From Rhizobium acidisoli (GTDB lineage Bacteria > Pseudomonadota > Alphaproteobacteria > Rhizobiales > Rhizobiaceae), in contig NZ_CP035002.1 of NCBI RefSeq assembly GCF_002531755.2, forward strand, positions 62,001-126,000: 64,000 nucleotides of DNA, written 5' to 3'. Position 1 is the stretch's first letter, and each line of letters opens with the position of its first letter. Below, piece after piece: positions 55,169 to 64,000 of the stretch. A program made the position numbers and the translations under genes. A model generated the notes under the pieces. That model did not search any database. It was not told where the DNA came from and saw nothing but the letters and a program-made list of their open reading frames with translations.

Positions 55169-56666
55169 TCGTGATCCATTCGCGGATGGTTGCCGGCACG
55201 GATTCCGGCGGAAGCAGGTCGATCAGCATGCGCAGCGAATAGAGCCCGCAGAGAACAACGGCGACACAGCCAACTACCGTCGCCGACCATGGCGATAAGA
55301 ACAAAAAGGCCGAGACGACCAATCCCGATACAGGCAGGAAGAGAAGCGCGTGCCTGCGATTGGCGGGCGACCAGCGAAAGCCGGTGAGCCGACGCACGAT
55401 CACGTAAATCAGAATACTATGCCAGACGTAGAGGCCGAAGAACGCCATGCCGGCCCCTGTCGTGCCGAATTCTGATACGAAGAGCCACGCCAGCCCCACA
55501 TGCACCAGCGTTGCTGCGACCTCGGTCCAAAAGAAGATCGTCTGCGCACCCTTCGCGAGCACGATGAAACCCATCGGCCAAGCGACGATCCTGAGCATCA
55601 TTCCAAGGCAGATCCAGCGCAGAAGCTCCACGGCCCCGTGAAACTCCGCCGAATAGAACAAACTCATCACGAGCGGTGCCAGGGTCAGGGTGGCGAGCAG
55701 TCCAGGGCCGGCCAGCAGCAAGCTGATTTCCGCCTGCTCATTGACCAGCCGGTTGCACTCAGCATTATCGTGCGCGATTGCGGTCAAGCGCGGATAGAAG
55801 TCCGTTCCCATCGCCTGCAGGATAAAGCCGGCATAGAGACCGCCAAGCGCCCAGGCTGCCTGATACAATCCCGCCGCGACGACGCCCCCTTCATTCAGCA
55901 CGATGATGCGGATGGCATAGGCCGCGCCGAAGGTCAGAAGCCCGCTTGCCATGAAAGCGACGCCGAGTCTGAACAGGGATTTCGCTTCCTGGCCGAATTG
56001 GCGCGCCGACATTGGCGGTGGGTGCCTGGATATTTGTTTGCTGTACCACCAGGTGGGAAGGACCGAGACGGCCGCGATCGCCACGAGAGAGGGTACGATC
56101 GCCTGCTCGCCGAACAGATAGATTAGCGGGATGCTGACGATCGTGCCAAAGAGCCCTGAAAGCACATTGATGCGGGCAAGATTTGCAATGCCCCGCAAGC
56201 CCTGGATCAATGCAGCTTGCCCGGCAGCTACGATCCGACAGAAGACGGCCAGGGAGAGCAGCGCAACGCCGCCGGTGTGCTGGTAATCGCCGAAGGTGAA
56301 TTTCGAGACCGGAAACGCCAGCATCGCCAGCAAAAGCCCGCCGAGCAACCCGAGCACCAGCGAGATGCGCCTGAGCACTGCCGCCGACCGCGCGATCTTC
56401 TCTCCGTCGCCGCCGCCCGCCGCCTCGGCGACCCGGCGCACACCGCTGCTGCTCACACCAAGACCGGCTATCGCCTGCGCGATATCGAGGATTGCCCCGT
56501 AAAGGCCGAGAAGCCCGACGCCTTCAGGGCCGAGCAGAAGGGCGAGCGCCTTGTTGCGGATGATGCTCAGGGCGACATTGACCAGCGAGGAACCGCCCAT
56601 CAGCATCGTCGACTTGAGGATCTGAGTATAAGTCTGGCCGCTGGGTGGGATCATGCGCACAGTCAT
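55158..56666 (-). CDS. Wzx-type oligosaccharide flippase
   Basis: 502 residues with about 12 membrane segments, as in the MATE/MVF-like Wzx superfamily. The start QILKSTMLMGGSSLVNVALSIIRNKALALLLGPEGVGLLGLY is typical of the WzxE-like group. It moves the undecaprenyl-linked repeat unit to the periplasm. It is coupled to the small ORF upstream (CGATGA). Its stop codon lies in the stem of the terminator. Confidence 0.92.
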   Translation of the reverse strand: MTVRMIPPSGQTYTQILKSTMLMGGSSLVNVALSIIRNKALALLLGPEGVGLLGLYGAILDIAQAIAGLGVSSSGVRRVAEAAGGGDGEKIARSAAVLRRISLVLGLLGGLLLAMLAFPVSKFTFGDYQHTGGVALLSLAVFCRIVAAGQAALIQGLRGIANLARINVLSGLFGTIVSIPLIYLFGEQAIVPSLVAIAAVSVLPTWWYSKQISRHPPPMSARQFGQEAKSLFRLGVAFMASGLLTFGAAYAIRIIVLNEGGVVAAGLYQAAWALGGLYAGFILQAMGTDFYPRLTAIAHDNAECNRLVNEQAEISLLLAGPGLLATLTLAPLVMSLFYSAEFHGAVELLRWICLGMMLRIVAWPMGFIVLAKGAQTIFFWTEVAATLVHVGLAWLFVSEFGTTGAGMAFFGLYVWHSILIYVIVRRLTGFRWSPANRRHALLFLPVSGLVVSAFLFLSPWSATVVGCVAVVLCGLYSLRMLIDLLPPESVPATIREWITKSA

Positions 56667-56803
56667 CGCTCAACCCTAGCTGTCAGGTTCGGTTCAGACC
56701 GGACCATATCAGAAGCGATTTCTTCCAGGCCGGCGGCCTGAGCGCCTTGATGACGCTCGAACATCCGCTCCAGCAGTGTTGAGAACACGGGCGTGTCGCT
56801 CAC
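56663..56803 (-). CDS. Small coupled ORF, 46 residues, between OPX gene and flippase
   Basis: The frame starts with GTG overlapping the OPX stop (GTGA) and ends overlapping the flippase start (ATGA-type), so both junctions show translational coupling. The product begins (V/M)SDTPVFSTLLERMFERHQ and continues with GAQAAGLEEIASDMVRSEP. It is acidic, helical and not membrane. I recognise no family. The exact nesting argues for a real gene over chance. Confidence 0.6.
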   Translation of the reverse strand: MSDTPVFSTLLERMFERHQGAQAAGLEEIASDMVRSEPNLTARVER

Positions 56804-58110
56804 TGGCCGGCCCGATCTGCAAGCGTTTGGGACTCGAAAGACGGGGCTGTGTTGGCCTGAGGCGAATTATCCAAGATATGCGGCTGAGCGACTCTCACCA
56901 CATCGCCCGGTGCCAACGTCGTCGTTTCCGAGGCTTCGATCTTATTGATCTGTCCATCGCTGCGACGGGTCACGCTAAAGGTAAGCGGGAGGTCCTCGAC
57001 AAGGTTCTTGACGCCGTCATTGCTCCCAAGGTCCGCGATGAGCAGCTTCTGCAGTGTTTCGCGCTTCAGCTTGAATTGATCGAGACTTGCTCGTTCGGAC
57101 TGCGCTTCGGTCGCCACTTCGCTCCGACGTGCATCGTAAAGTCCCTCGAGGTTCCGCGTCGTCTCGCTGACCGCCTGGCGGCCCCGCATGACGGCGGTGA
57201 GAAGGTCGAGCTTGTCGGAGCGGTAAGTCGTCAGCAGCCGTTCCAGATCCATCTGCCTTGACGAGATCGTCAGGCCTTTCTGGACCAGGGACTTGACGCT
57301 GACCAATTGGTCCTCGACGGATTTGATATTGTCGTCCGCGCCTGTCAGTTTCTCTTCCAACGTCGATATCTCAGTGGTCAAAAGATCGCGTAATTCGGTG
57401 AACGCCCTTGCCTGCCTCTCCAGCGCATTGGCGCGAGCCCGAAAGATGATCCTTTCCTCGTTGAATATGCCGGCCGCAAATTGCTGATCGGCGCCGGTCG
57501 CCTGATCGAAGATAATCTCCTGAGCCCCATCCATCTCCGCCTGGAGCCGTGCCAGCCTCGCGGTGCTGCGCAGGATCGAGTGATCGATTTCGCGCAATTC
57601 CCCGACGATCTGGATCGAATGCGTTTGCTGCTCATCTTTGGCACGACGCGGCCCGCCGCTCATTGCCAGCGATTGCAGGACGGTCAGCCCGGGGCGGAAG
57701 CTGTACTGCCCAGGCGTGGTTACGTCTCCCACGACGTAGATCGGCGGGTATTCGAGAATTTCGATGCTGACCGCTGGCGGCTGAACCAACCCGATTTTTT
57801 CCTGCAGACGCTTGCCGATCTCGTTTGTGAGGTCGGTGTCTGTGCGATTGCCGACGGAAAGGGACCCAAGAAACGGCAAAAAGACCGTGCCGTCATCCGA
57901 GACCCTGTATTCGCCGCCAAGCGCATCCCATCGTTCATACTGGCCCCTGGACTGCATCCATTGGACGATCGTCAGGCGGATTTTCGTTTGTGGCGCCAAG
58001 GACGCGTTGTCGGCGAGAGCCGGCGGCGCAGTTCCGGCAAGAAAGAAGAGTGCGCCGAGGATAAACGTCGCGCGGAGGAACAGATGGGGGGCGCGGTGCG
58101 ATGAAATCAT
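56800..58110 (-). CDS. Polysaccharide export protein (OPX/ExoF-like)
   Basis: 436 residues from the ATG at 58110 (GGCGAG upstream; 58116 is less likely). A signal peptide of about 33 residues ends in APPALA. The poly-export/SLBB region follows (VFLPFLGSLSVGNRT, then PPIYVVGDVTTPGQYSF). A long helical coiled-coil occupies about 180-350, and a C-terminal domain ends with PGDVVRVAQPHI. It would span the periplasm and export the polymer with the co-polymerase. First gene of the operon with the small ORF and wzx. Confidence 0.9.
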   Translation of the reverse strand: MISSHRAPHLFLRATFILGALFFLAGTAPPALADNASLAPQTKIRLTIVQWMQSRGQYERWDALGGEYRVSDDGTVFLPFLGSLSVGNRTDTDLTNEIGKRLQEKIGLVQPPAVSIEILEYPPIYVVGDVTTPGQYSFRPGLTVLQSLAMSGGPRRAKDEQQTHSIQIVGELREIDHSILRSTARLARLQAEMDGAQEIIFDQATGADQQFAAGIFNEERIIFRARANALERQARAFTELRDLLTTEISTLEEKLTGADDNIKSVEDQLVSVKSLVQKGLTISSRQMDLERLLTTYRSDKLDLLTAVMRGRQAVSETTRNLEGLYDARRSEVATEAQSERASLDQFKLKRETLQKLLIADLGSNDGVKNLVEDLPLTFSVTRRSDGQINKIEASETTTLAPGDVVRVAQPHILDNSPQANTAPSFESQTLADRAGQ

Positions 58111-58642
58111 GTACATATCTCGCCTGCAAAACATCCTTAAACGGATGTCAGTCCAATGCCTTGACGCCATTCGGCCGCCGAACGACAGGTCCGAAGCCGC
58201 ATCGCTAGTGTGCAGTCTGGCGAAGCCTTGAGGAAGGTGAAGGCCGTTTGCTTTGCCTCATCATTATTGATGAGGCGGGGGCGGGGCCTCAGCCTAATCG
58301 GGCAGGAGCACATATCCCGCGTAGCGCAGAGGTATCATCCCGGAAGATCAAAGGTTTGCACGGAGGGATAGGCGCGCTGGCCGAAAAGAACGGCGACCGG
58401 CTGCGGCGTGGGACCAAGTCGTGTCCGATCGAAGATACCGCAATTCCAACGGCCTTTGCCATCGCTCCAATAGTCCAGTGCGCGACTTCCTGTCCGGCAA
58501 CACGGCCGCCTGCCCAAAGGATGCCGCCAGTAGAGCGAAAGGCGTAGGATATACTCTTCTGATTTTGGACTATACTTCAGAACTTCGCGTTTAAGCGATT
58601 CTCATAGATTCGACCCTGACAATCTCGCGAGAGGTACCTGCC
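58111..58642. other. Intergenic region between divergent OPX gene and giant gene
   Basis: About 530 bases with no supported gene. It must contain the promoters of the export operon (minus) and of the giant secreted protein (plus). An AGAGG site lies before 58643. Confidence 0.45.
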
Positions 58643-61600
58643 ATGTATCGCCACGCTCGCCGGTGGACTTCGCGCTCACTCCTGCTGGATTCGTTGGTTC
58701 CCCGATGGTTGACCGTCGGCGGAAAGGAAAGGCCACGCAAGCCTGGAAAGCACGAAGATGGCGCGCAGCTTGCGGTAGCGGTGCAAACCGTGGATGGAAA
58801 CAAGCAGGCCCCCCTTGTCGACGATCCTCATAAGGACGTTGCGCTCAACGAGCATGATGCTCGGCAGAACGCGGCCGTGAATGGCGACGCGGACCGCCGG
58901 GCTGACGACAGCCCCGCAGCGCCGCCTTTGCCTGACGCTTTCACAATCAATCGCGAAATAGGGGAGCGAAGCGGTGAGATAACCCGGTCCGTGCTCTCCG
59001 CTCAAACGCCGGATTTTGCCCATTTCGCGCCTGACGCAAACAGGGCTGCGTTCGCGGCCACATCGTCTCTTCCGCGCACCTACGCTGGGATGAGCGCCAT
59101 AGGCGACGATCCTCTGGCTTCTTACCTGCCGCAAGGCTCTGCACCGACAGCTTCTGGGCAAGCTTCCGCTGCGGTGACGGCTGAGCGTACGAACTCGGGC
59201 AAGGTCGTCATTCTCGAATCGGCGCCGTCAGCGCAGTCGGCCGGGCAGCATGCTGGAGCGAATGCGCTGGCATTTGGCATGCCCTTTGGCGTGTGCGGGT
59301 GCGGCTACTATACGTCCCCCACGCGGATTCTCGATTGGGCCCATGGCGGCGCCCTGCTTCAGCAGGATGGCCAGTTGCCGGGGACCAAATTTACCGACGG
59401 GCCGGATTATGTGTCGACCGCCAAGAAGGCCATCGGCGCCTCGGTCAGCGATCCGCTTCTCGATCGTGACGTATCCCCGTTCGCGGGCTGGCGCGCAACC
59501 GCGGCGTTGACGGATTCGGCGCTCTTGAACGGATCATTGCCCGGCGGCGGAGAGATGGGAACGGGAACCGGCACCAAGGGTAGAGCTGTTCTTTCCGGCT
59601 CGGTGACGACGCCACCTCAACCTTCTGCGCAGCGGTCGTTGGCAACGCAAGATCTGGCGGCCGCCGCGGCGGTGGCGAGCAACGCGATCGTGCTGGAAAA
59701 CCAGAAGCAGGGCAATCCGGAGAGCGAGTGGGGCATCGACACTGCCAGCACGAACATCGAAGGGTTTGCGACCGACATCAGCGTCGACAACGGCAGCACG
59801 ATCAACTTCAAGATCAATACCAATTCCACCAACTATCGTATCGATATCTATCGGCTCGGCTATTATGGCGGCATGGGCGCCCGCAAGGTCACGACCATAC
59901 AGCATACCGGATTGCAGACGCAGCCCAATCCGCTGCGCAATGCCACGACCGGCACGGTGGACGCCGGCAACTGGGCGGTCTCGGCGTCCTGGGCCGTACC
60001 TAGCGATGCCGTCTCAGGCGTCTATATCGCCAAGCTCGTGCGTCAGGACGGCACCTTCGGCGAAAATCAGATCCCGTTCATCGTGCGCGACGACGCCAGC
60101 CACAGCGATATTGTCTTCCAGACCGCAGACGAGACCTGGCAAGCTTACAACGGCTGGGGTGGTGCAAACTTCTATGGTGGCAACGGCCCGGCGACGGGGC
60201 AGGGGGCAGGCCGCGCCTATGCGCTCAGCTACAACAGGCCGATTGCGACCCGCGACGGGGTCGGCACCTATGCCGGCCCACAGGACTATTTGTTCGGCGC
60301 CGAATATGCAGGCATCTACTGGCTGGAACAGAACGGCTACGACGTCTCCTATCTGTCGGGCGTCGACGTCGATCGCTATGGCAGCCTGTTGCTCAATCAC
60401 AAGACCTATGTTGATGCCGGGCACGACGAATACTGGTCGGGACAGCAGAGGACCAATGTCGAAGCCGCACGCGATGCGGGCGTCAACCTGATGTTCTGGA
60501 GCGGTAACGAGGTCTACTGGCGTACCCGTTGGGGCAATGCCTACAGCGCCGACGGAACGCCTTATCGCACCCTGATCTCCTACAAGGAAACATGGGGCCC
60601 CGCGGGAACCAGCCTCGATCCTTCCAACGAATGGACGGGCACCTTCCGCGACCCGCGCCTCAGCCCGCCTGCCATCGGTGGCGGCAATCCTGAGAATTCG
60701 CTGACTGGCCAACTCTTCAAGGTCGACGACGTCGGCGGCAACCTCGCCGCAATCACGGTTGGCTCTGATGATGCCAACCTGCGTTTCTGGCGCAATACGA
60801 GCGTCGCAAACCTTCAGCCCGGCCAGACGGCAACGCTTACCAAGAATTATCTTGGTTACGAATGGGATGAAGCGCCTGACAATGGCTTCGATCCGGCCGG
60901 GCTCGTGAAGCTCTCGTCAACGACGCTGCCGGTCAACACCTATCTGCTCGACTATGGAAACACGACCGGCAGCGCGACTGCGACCCACAACCTGACCCTC
61001 TACCGCGCCCCCAGCGGTGCGCTGGTGTTCGGCGCCGGTACGGTCTACTGGACATGGGGCCTGAGCAACAATCACGATAACGAGGCGACCCCCACCGATC
61101 CTCGCGTGCAGCAGGCAATGGTCAATCTGCTTGCCGACATGGGCATTCAGCCGGGGACGCTGCAATCCGGGCTTACCGCCGCGACCGGTTCCACCGATAC
61201 TGTTGCCCCGACCTCGGTCATCACTGTGCCAGGGACGGTGGTCGCTAATTCAACCGTGACGATTTCAGGCACCGCTGCCGATACGGGCGGCGGGGTCATC
61301 GCCAGCGTCGAGGTTTCGACCGACAACGGTGCGAGCTGGCATCCGGCGACGGGCGACGAGAACTGGACCTACTCATGGACGCCGGCGATTGCAGGCACCT
61401 ATACCATCCGGTCGCGGGCGGTGGACGACAGTATCAATCTCGAGACACCCTCCGCGGGGCGCACTGTCACCGTCACCGGACCGACTTTTACATCACTCTT
61501 CGGTGGCGCGACGCCGGCCGTCGTCAACACTGACGATAATTCAGCCGTCGAGCTCGGAGTCAAATTCCAGTCCTCCGTGGCGGGCACGGTGAGCGGTATC

Positions 61601-64000
61601 CGGTTTTACAAGAGCAGCCTGGATACGGGCACCCATACCGGGTCACTCTGGTCAAGCACGGGTACGCGGCTTGCGACCCTCACCTTCACCAATGAGACTG
61701 CAAGCGGCTGGCAGAGCGCTACTTTCTCGAGCCCGGTGACGTTGACGGCCGGGCAGACCTATACGGCCTCTTACCATACGAATGTCGGCAACTATTCGAC
61801 GACCGCCAACTACTTCCTCTCCAATGTGACGAGTGGTCCGCTGACGGCGCCGGCAAGCGGCAATGGCGTCTATAATTACAGCAGCGCGAGCGTGTTCCCG
61901 ACGAACAGCTTCGACCAGACGAACTATTGGGTCGATGTGATGTTCAACCCCACGAATGCGAACAACACGACGCCGACGGCGGTTGCCGATGCGGGGGATG
62001 CGACGGAGAAGGGCGGCGTTGCCAACGGTTCGGGCGGCGCAGTTGCCAGCGGCAACGTGCTGACCAACGACACCGATCCGGATGCCGGCGACACCAAGAC
62101 GGTAACCGCAATCAAATTCGGGGCGACGTCAGGCACGCTCGGCACGGCACTCGCCGGCACCTATGGCAGCCTCGTGCTTAATGCGTCGGGCGCCTATACC
62201 TATACGATCAACGAGACCAATACCGCCGTGCAGGGGCTTCGCCTGTCGACCAACACGCTGAGCGACGTCTTCAACTATACGATGCGCGACACCGCCGGGG
62301 CCACCGCCACGGCGAACCTCACCGTCACCATTCATGGCGCCAACGACGCGCCGGTGCTCGCCGTCCAGACGGCGACCCAGAACGCCACCGTCAACTCGGC
62401 CTTCTCCTTTGCAGTGCCGACGACGACCTTCACCGATGTCGACAGCGGTGAGACGCTGACCTATTCGGCAACGGCTGCCGACGGCACGGCACTGCCTTCC
62501 TGGCTCTCCTTCAACGCTTCGACGCGCACCTTCTCCGGCACGCCGACGACAGGCGGCACTTACGGCGTCAAGGTCACGGCAACCGATATCGGCGGCCTCG
62601 CCGCCAACGAGACCTTCAACATTGCCGTGTCGGTTCCCGGCAACACGACGCCGACGGCGGTCGCCGATGTGGGGGACGCGACTGAGAAGGGCGGTGTCGC
62701 CAATGGTTCGGGCGGCGCGGTTGCCAGCGGCAACGTGCTGACCAATGACACCGATCCGGATTCCGGCGACACCAAGACGGTGACGGCGGTCAACTTCGGC
62801 GCGACGTCGGGCACGCTCGGCTCAGCACTGAACGGCACCTATGGCAGTCTCGTGCTCAACGCATCGGGCGCCTATAGCTATGCGATCAACGAGAGCAATG
62901 CCACTGTCCAGGGGCTTCGCCTGTCGACCAACACGCTGAACGACGTCTTCAGCTACACGATGCGCGACACCGCCGGCACCACCGCCACGGCGAACCTGAC
63001 CATCACCATCCATGGCGCCAATGACGCACCGGTGCTCGCCGTCCAGACGACGACCCAGAACGCCACCGTCGGCTCCGCCTTCTCCTTCGCAGTGCCGACC
63101 ACGACCTTCACCGATGTCGACAGCGGCGAGACGCTGACCTATTCGGCAACGGCTGCCGACGGCACGGCACTGCCCGCCTGGCTCTCCTTCAACGCCACGA
63201 CGCGCACCTTCTCCGGCACACCGACGGCAGCAGGCACCTATGGCGTCAAGGTCACGGCGACCGATATCGGCGGCCTCTCGGCCAACGAGACCTTCAACAT
63301 CGCTGCCGCGGCAGGGCCATCAACCTACAGCCTGTTTTCCGCCTCGAGCACGCCGGCCCAGACCAACCTCAACGACGGCCAGCAGCTCGAACTCGGCGTC
63401 AAGTTCACCTCGAACGTCGCCGGCGACATTACCGGCATCAGGTTCTACCGCAGCGCCAACGACAACGGCCAGAACGTCGTCGACCTGTGGAGTTCCACGG
63501 GCACCAAACTTGCCACCGCTACCTTCACCAACACCACGGCAAGTGGCTGGCAGACGGCGAACTTCACAACACCCTTCACCATTGCCGCCAACACGACCTA
63601 TGTCGCCTCCTACCACACGACCGGTGCCTACGTCGCGACCGACAGCTTCTTTACGGCTGCCGTCACCAACGGTCCGCTGACGGCGCCAGCCAGCGGCAAT
63701 GGCGTCTACCGCTATGGCGGCTCTGCCACCGCCGGCATTTTCCCAAATGCCACGTTCGGTGCTACCAATTATTGGGCCGATGTGGTCTTCCGCCCCACGA
63801 ATGCGAACAACACGACGCCGACGGCGGTTGCCGATGCGGGGGATGCGACGGAGAAGGGCGGCGTTGCCAACGGTTCGGGCGGCGCAGTTGCCAGCGGCAA
63901 CGTGCTGACCAACGACACCGATCCGGATGCCGGCGACACCAAGACGGTAACCGCAATCAAATTCGGGGCGACGTCAGGCACGCTCGGCACGGCACTCGCC
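58643..64000 (+). CDS. Giant repeat protein with DMFase-beta-like, DUF4082 and VCBS/Ig domains (3' end outside window)
   Basis: An unbroken frame of 1786 residues runs from the ATG at 58643 to the window edge. Residues 1-340 are Ala/Ser/Gly-rich with no clear signal peptide. Residues 350-840 resemble the C-terminal domain of the N,N-dimethylformamidase beta subunit (YRIDIYRLGYYGGMGAR; GVDVDRYGSLLLNHKTYVDAGHDEYWS; NLMFWSGNEVYWRTRW). About 855-944 is an Ig-like domain, 948-1106 DUF4082, and 1107-1559 two VCBS plus He_PIG/cadherin-like units. About 1560-1722 is a second DUF4082, followed by the start of a third VCBS unit. This makes a surface or secreted adhesin-like protein likely, perhaps exported by a type I system, but the C-terminal signal is not visible. 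It lies next to the export genes. Confidence 0.9.
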   Translation, partial: MYRHARRWTSRSLLLDSLVPRWLTVGGKERPRKPGKHEDGAQLAVAVQTVDGNKQAPLVDDPHKDVALNEHDARQNAAVNGDADRRADDSPAAPPLPDAFTINREIGERSGEITRSVLSAQTPDFAHFAPDANRAAFAATSSLPRTYAGMSAIGDDPLASYLPQGSAPTASGQASAAVTAERTNSGKVVILESAPSAQSAGQHAGANALAFGMPFGVCGCGYYTSPTRILDWAHGGALLQQDGQLPGTKFTDGPDYVSTAKKAIGASVSDPLLDRDVSPFAGWRATAALTDSALLNGSLPGGGEMGTGTGTKGRAVLSGSVTTPPQPSAQRSLATQDLAAAAAVASNAIVLENQKQGNPESEWGIDTASTNIEGFATDISVDNGSTINFKINTNSTNYRIDIYRLGYYGGMGARKVTTIQHTGLQTQPNPLRNATTGTVDAGNWAVSASWAVPSDAVSGVYIAKLVRQDGTFGENQIPFIVRDDASHSDIVFQTADETWQAYNGWGGANFYGGNGPATGQGAGRAYALSYNRPIATRDGVGTYAGPQDYLFGAEYAGIYWLEQNGYDVSYLSGVDVDRYGSLLLNHKTYVDAGHDEYWSGQQRTNVEAARDAGVNLMFWSGNEVYWRTRWGNAYSADGTPYRTLISYKETWGPAGTSLDPSNEWTGTFRDPRLSPPAIGGGNPENSLTGQLFKVDDVGGNLAAITVGSDDANLRFWRNTSVANLQPGQTATLTKNYLGYEWDEAPDNGFDPAGLVKLSSTTLPVNTYLLDYGNTTGSATATHNLTLYRAPSGALVFGAGTVYWTWGLSNNHDNEATPTDPRVQQAMVNLLADMGIQPGTLQSGLTAATGSTDTVAPTSVITVPGTVVANSTVTISGTAADTGGGVIASVEVSTDNGASWHPATGDENWTYSWTPAIAGTYTIRSRAVDDSINLETPSAGRTVTVTGPTFTSLFGGATPAVVNTDDNSAVELGVKFQSSVAGTVSGIRFYKSSLDTGTHTGSLWSSTGTRLATLTFTNETASGWQSATFSSPVTLTAGQTYTASYHTNVGNYSTTANYFLSNVTSGPLTAPASGNGVYNYSSASVFPTNSFDQTNYWVDVMFNPTNANNTTPTAVADAGDATEKGGVANGSGGAVASGNVLTNDTDPDAGDTKTVTAIKFGATSGTLGTALAGTYGSLVLNASGAYTYTINETNTAVQGLRLSTNTLSDVFNYTMRDTAGATATANLTVTIHGANDAPVLAVQTATQNATVNSAFSFAVPTTTFTDVDSGETLTYSATAADGTALPSWLSFNASTRTFSGTPTTGGTYGVKVTATDIGGLAANETFNIAVSVPGNTTPTAVADVGDATEKGGVANGSGGAVASGNVLTNDTDPDSGDTKTVTAVNFGATSGTLGSALNGTYGSLVLNASGAYSYAINESNATVQGLRLSTNTLNDVFSYTMRDTAGTTATANLTITIHGANDAPVLAVQTTTQNATVGSAFSFAVPTTTFTDVDSGETLTYSATAADGTALPAWLSFNATTRTFSGTPTAAGTYGVKVTATDIGGLSANETFNIAAAAGPSTYSLFSASSTPAQTNLNDGQQLELGVKFTSNVAGDITGIRFYRSANDNGQNVVDLWSSTGTKLATATFTNTTASGWQTANFTTPFTIAANTTYVASYHTTGAYVATDSFFTAAVTNGPLTAPASGNGVYRYGGSATAGIFPNATFGATNYWADVVFRPTNANNTTPTAVADAGDATEKGGVANGSGGAVASGNVLTNDTDPDAGDTKTVTAIKFGATSGTLGTALA
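61963..62640 (+). repeat. VCBS/Ig repeat unit 1 (226 codons)
   Basis: A unit of 678 bases: a VCBS domain (TPTAVADAGDATEKGG... GSLVLNASGAYTYTINETN), then an Ig/He_PIG domain (PTTTFTDVDSGETLTYSATA). It is highly similar to unit 2, which begins exactly 678 bases later. The first 193 bases (61963-62155) are identical to 63808-64000. Confidence 0.9.
62641..63318 (+). repeat. VCBS/Ig repeat unit 2 (226 codons)
   Basis: The same two-domain plan and length as unit 1, with scattered substitutions (for example AGD to VGD, DAGDTK to DSGDTK). It is followed by a second DUF4082 domain and not directly by unit 3. Confidence 0.9.
63793..64000 (+). repeat. Start of VCBS repeat unit 3, exact copy of 61948-62155
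   Basis: 208 bases identical to 61948-62155, offset 1845 bases (615 codons). The match runs into the window edge, so the true length is unknown. Such perfect identity suggests recent duplication or gene conversion. Confidence 0.93.

Noticed and set aside
61963..64000. Regular repeats that might suggest a CRISPR-like array
   Set aside because: Units are 678 bases and in frame and encode VCBS and Ig domains. No CRISPR array is present in the window.

Overview
The window looks like an accessory replicon (plasmid or chromid) of an alphaproteobacterium of the Rhizobium/Sinorhizobium/Agrobacterium group. The reasons are a Ti-type traG-traD-traC / oriT / traA block, GC-rich coding with rhizobial protein styles, an IS66 element, a leftover nuoC-nuoD pair, and a large Wzx/Wzy-type exopolysaccharide locus. 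No rRNA, tRNA, CRISPR array or replication genes were seen.

Layout. 1-1.2 kb: an unknown protein and an orphan Phd/YefM antitoxin-like gene. 1.2-8.4 kb: conjugative DNA processing, with the coupling protein TraG, TraD and TraC on the minus strand, a recognisable oriT, and a long TraA relaxase-helicase on the plus strand whose C-terminus carries a duplicated BID-like module. No traF/traB/traH or trb genes follow in the window. 9.0-20.7 kb: a self-contained metabolic/signalling island. It holds an alpha-oxoamine synthase-like PLP enzyme, a PotABCD-type ABC importer, a GntR/FadR-type regulator, a class III aminotransferase, a ThDP enzyme, a short-chain dehydrogenase, and two paralogous OmpR-like regulators with degenerate receivers, one at each end. 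A palindrome, TTTTGTTGCAACAAAA or close variants, recurs in front of the left-hand regulator, between the importer and gntR, and in front of the aminotransferase operon. It is the probable operator.

20.7-30.5 kb: a decaying stress/respiration region. It has a manganese catalase gene broken by a small internal deletion, a DUF4142 protein, an alpha/beta hydrolase, intact nuoD, and nuoC split by a 2561-bp IS66 element with a perfect 8-bp target duplication. A DUF983 protein and several small unknown or membrane proteins follow, including a 43-residue one.

30.5-58.1 kb: a surface polysaccharide locus. The minus-strand operon carries glycosyltransferases, a Wzz/BY-kinase co-polymerase and GDP-fucose synthesis (gmd, fcl). 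The plus-strand operon carries a Wzy-like polymerase, a beta-helix protein, a WecG-type transferase, a WbaP-type initiating transferase, UDP-xylose synthase and a TPR glycosyltransferase. A LuxR-type regulator with a degenerate receiver comes next. A tightly overlapping six-gene amino-sugar operon follows, then a minus-strand OPX export gene, a 46-residue coupled ORF and a Wzx flippase. Together these cover initiation, sugar nucleotide supply, assembly, flipping, polymerisation, length control and export. 58.6-64.0 kb: the 5' part of a giant, probably secreted protein with a dimethylformamidase-beta-like domain, DUF4082 domains and VCBS/Ig repeats. It runs off the window, so its end is unknown.
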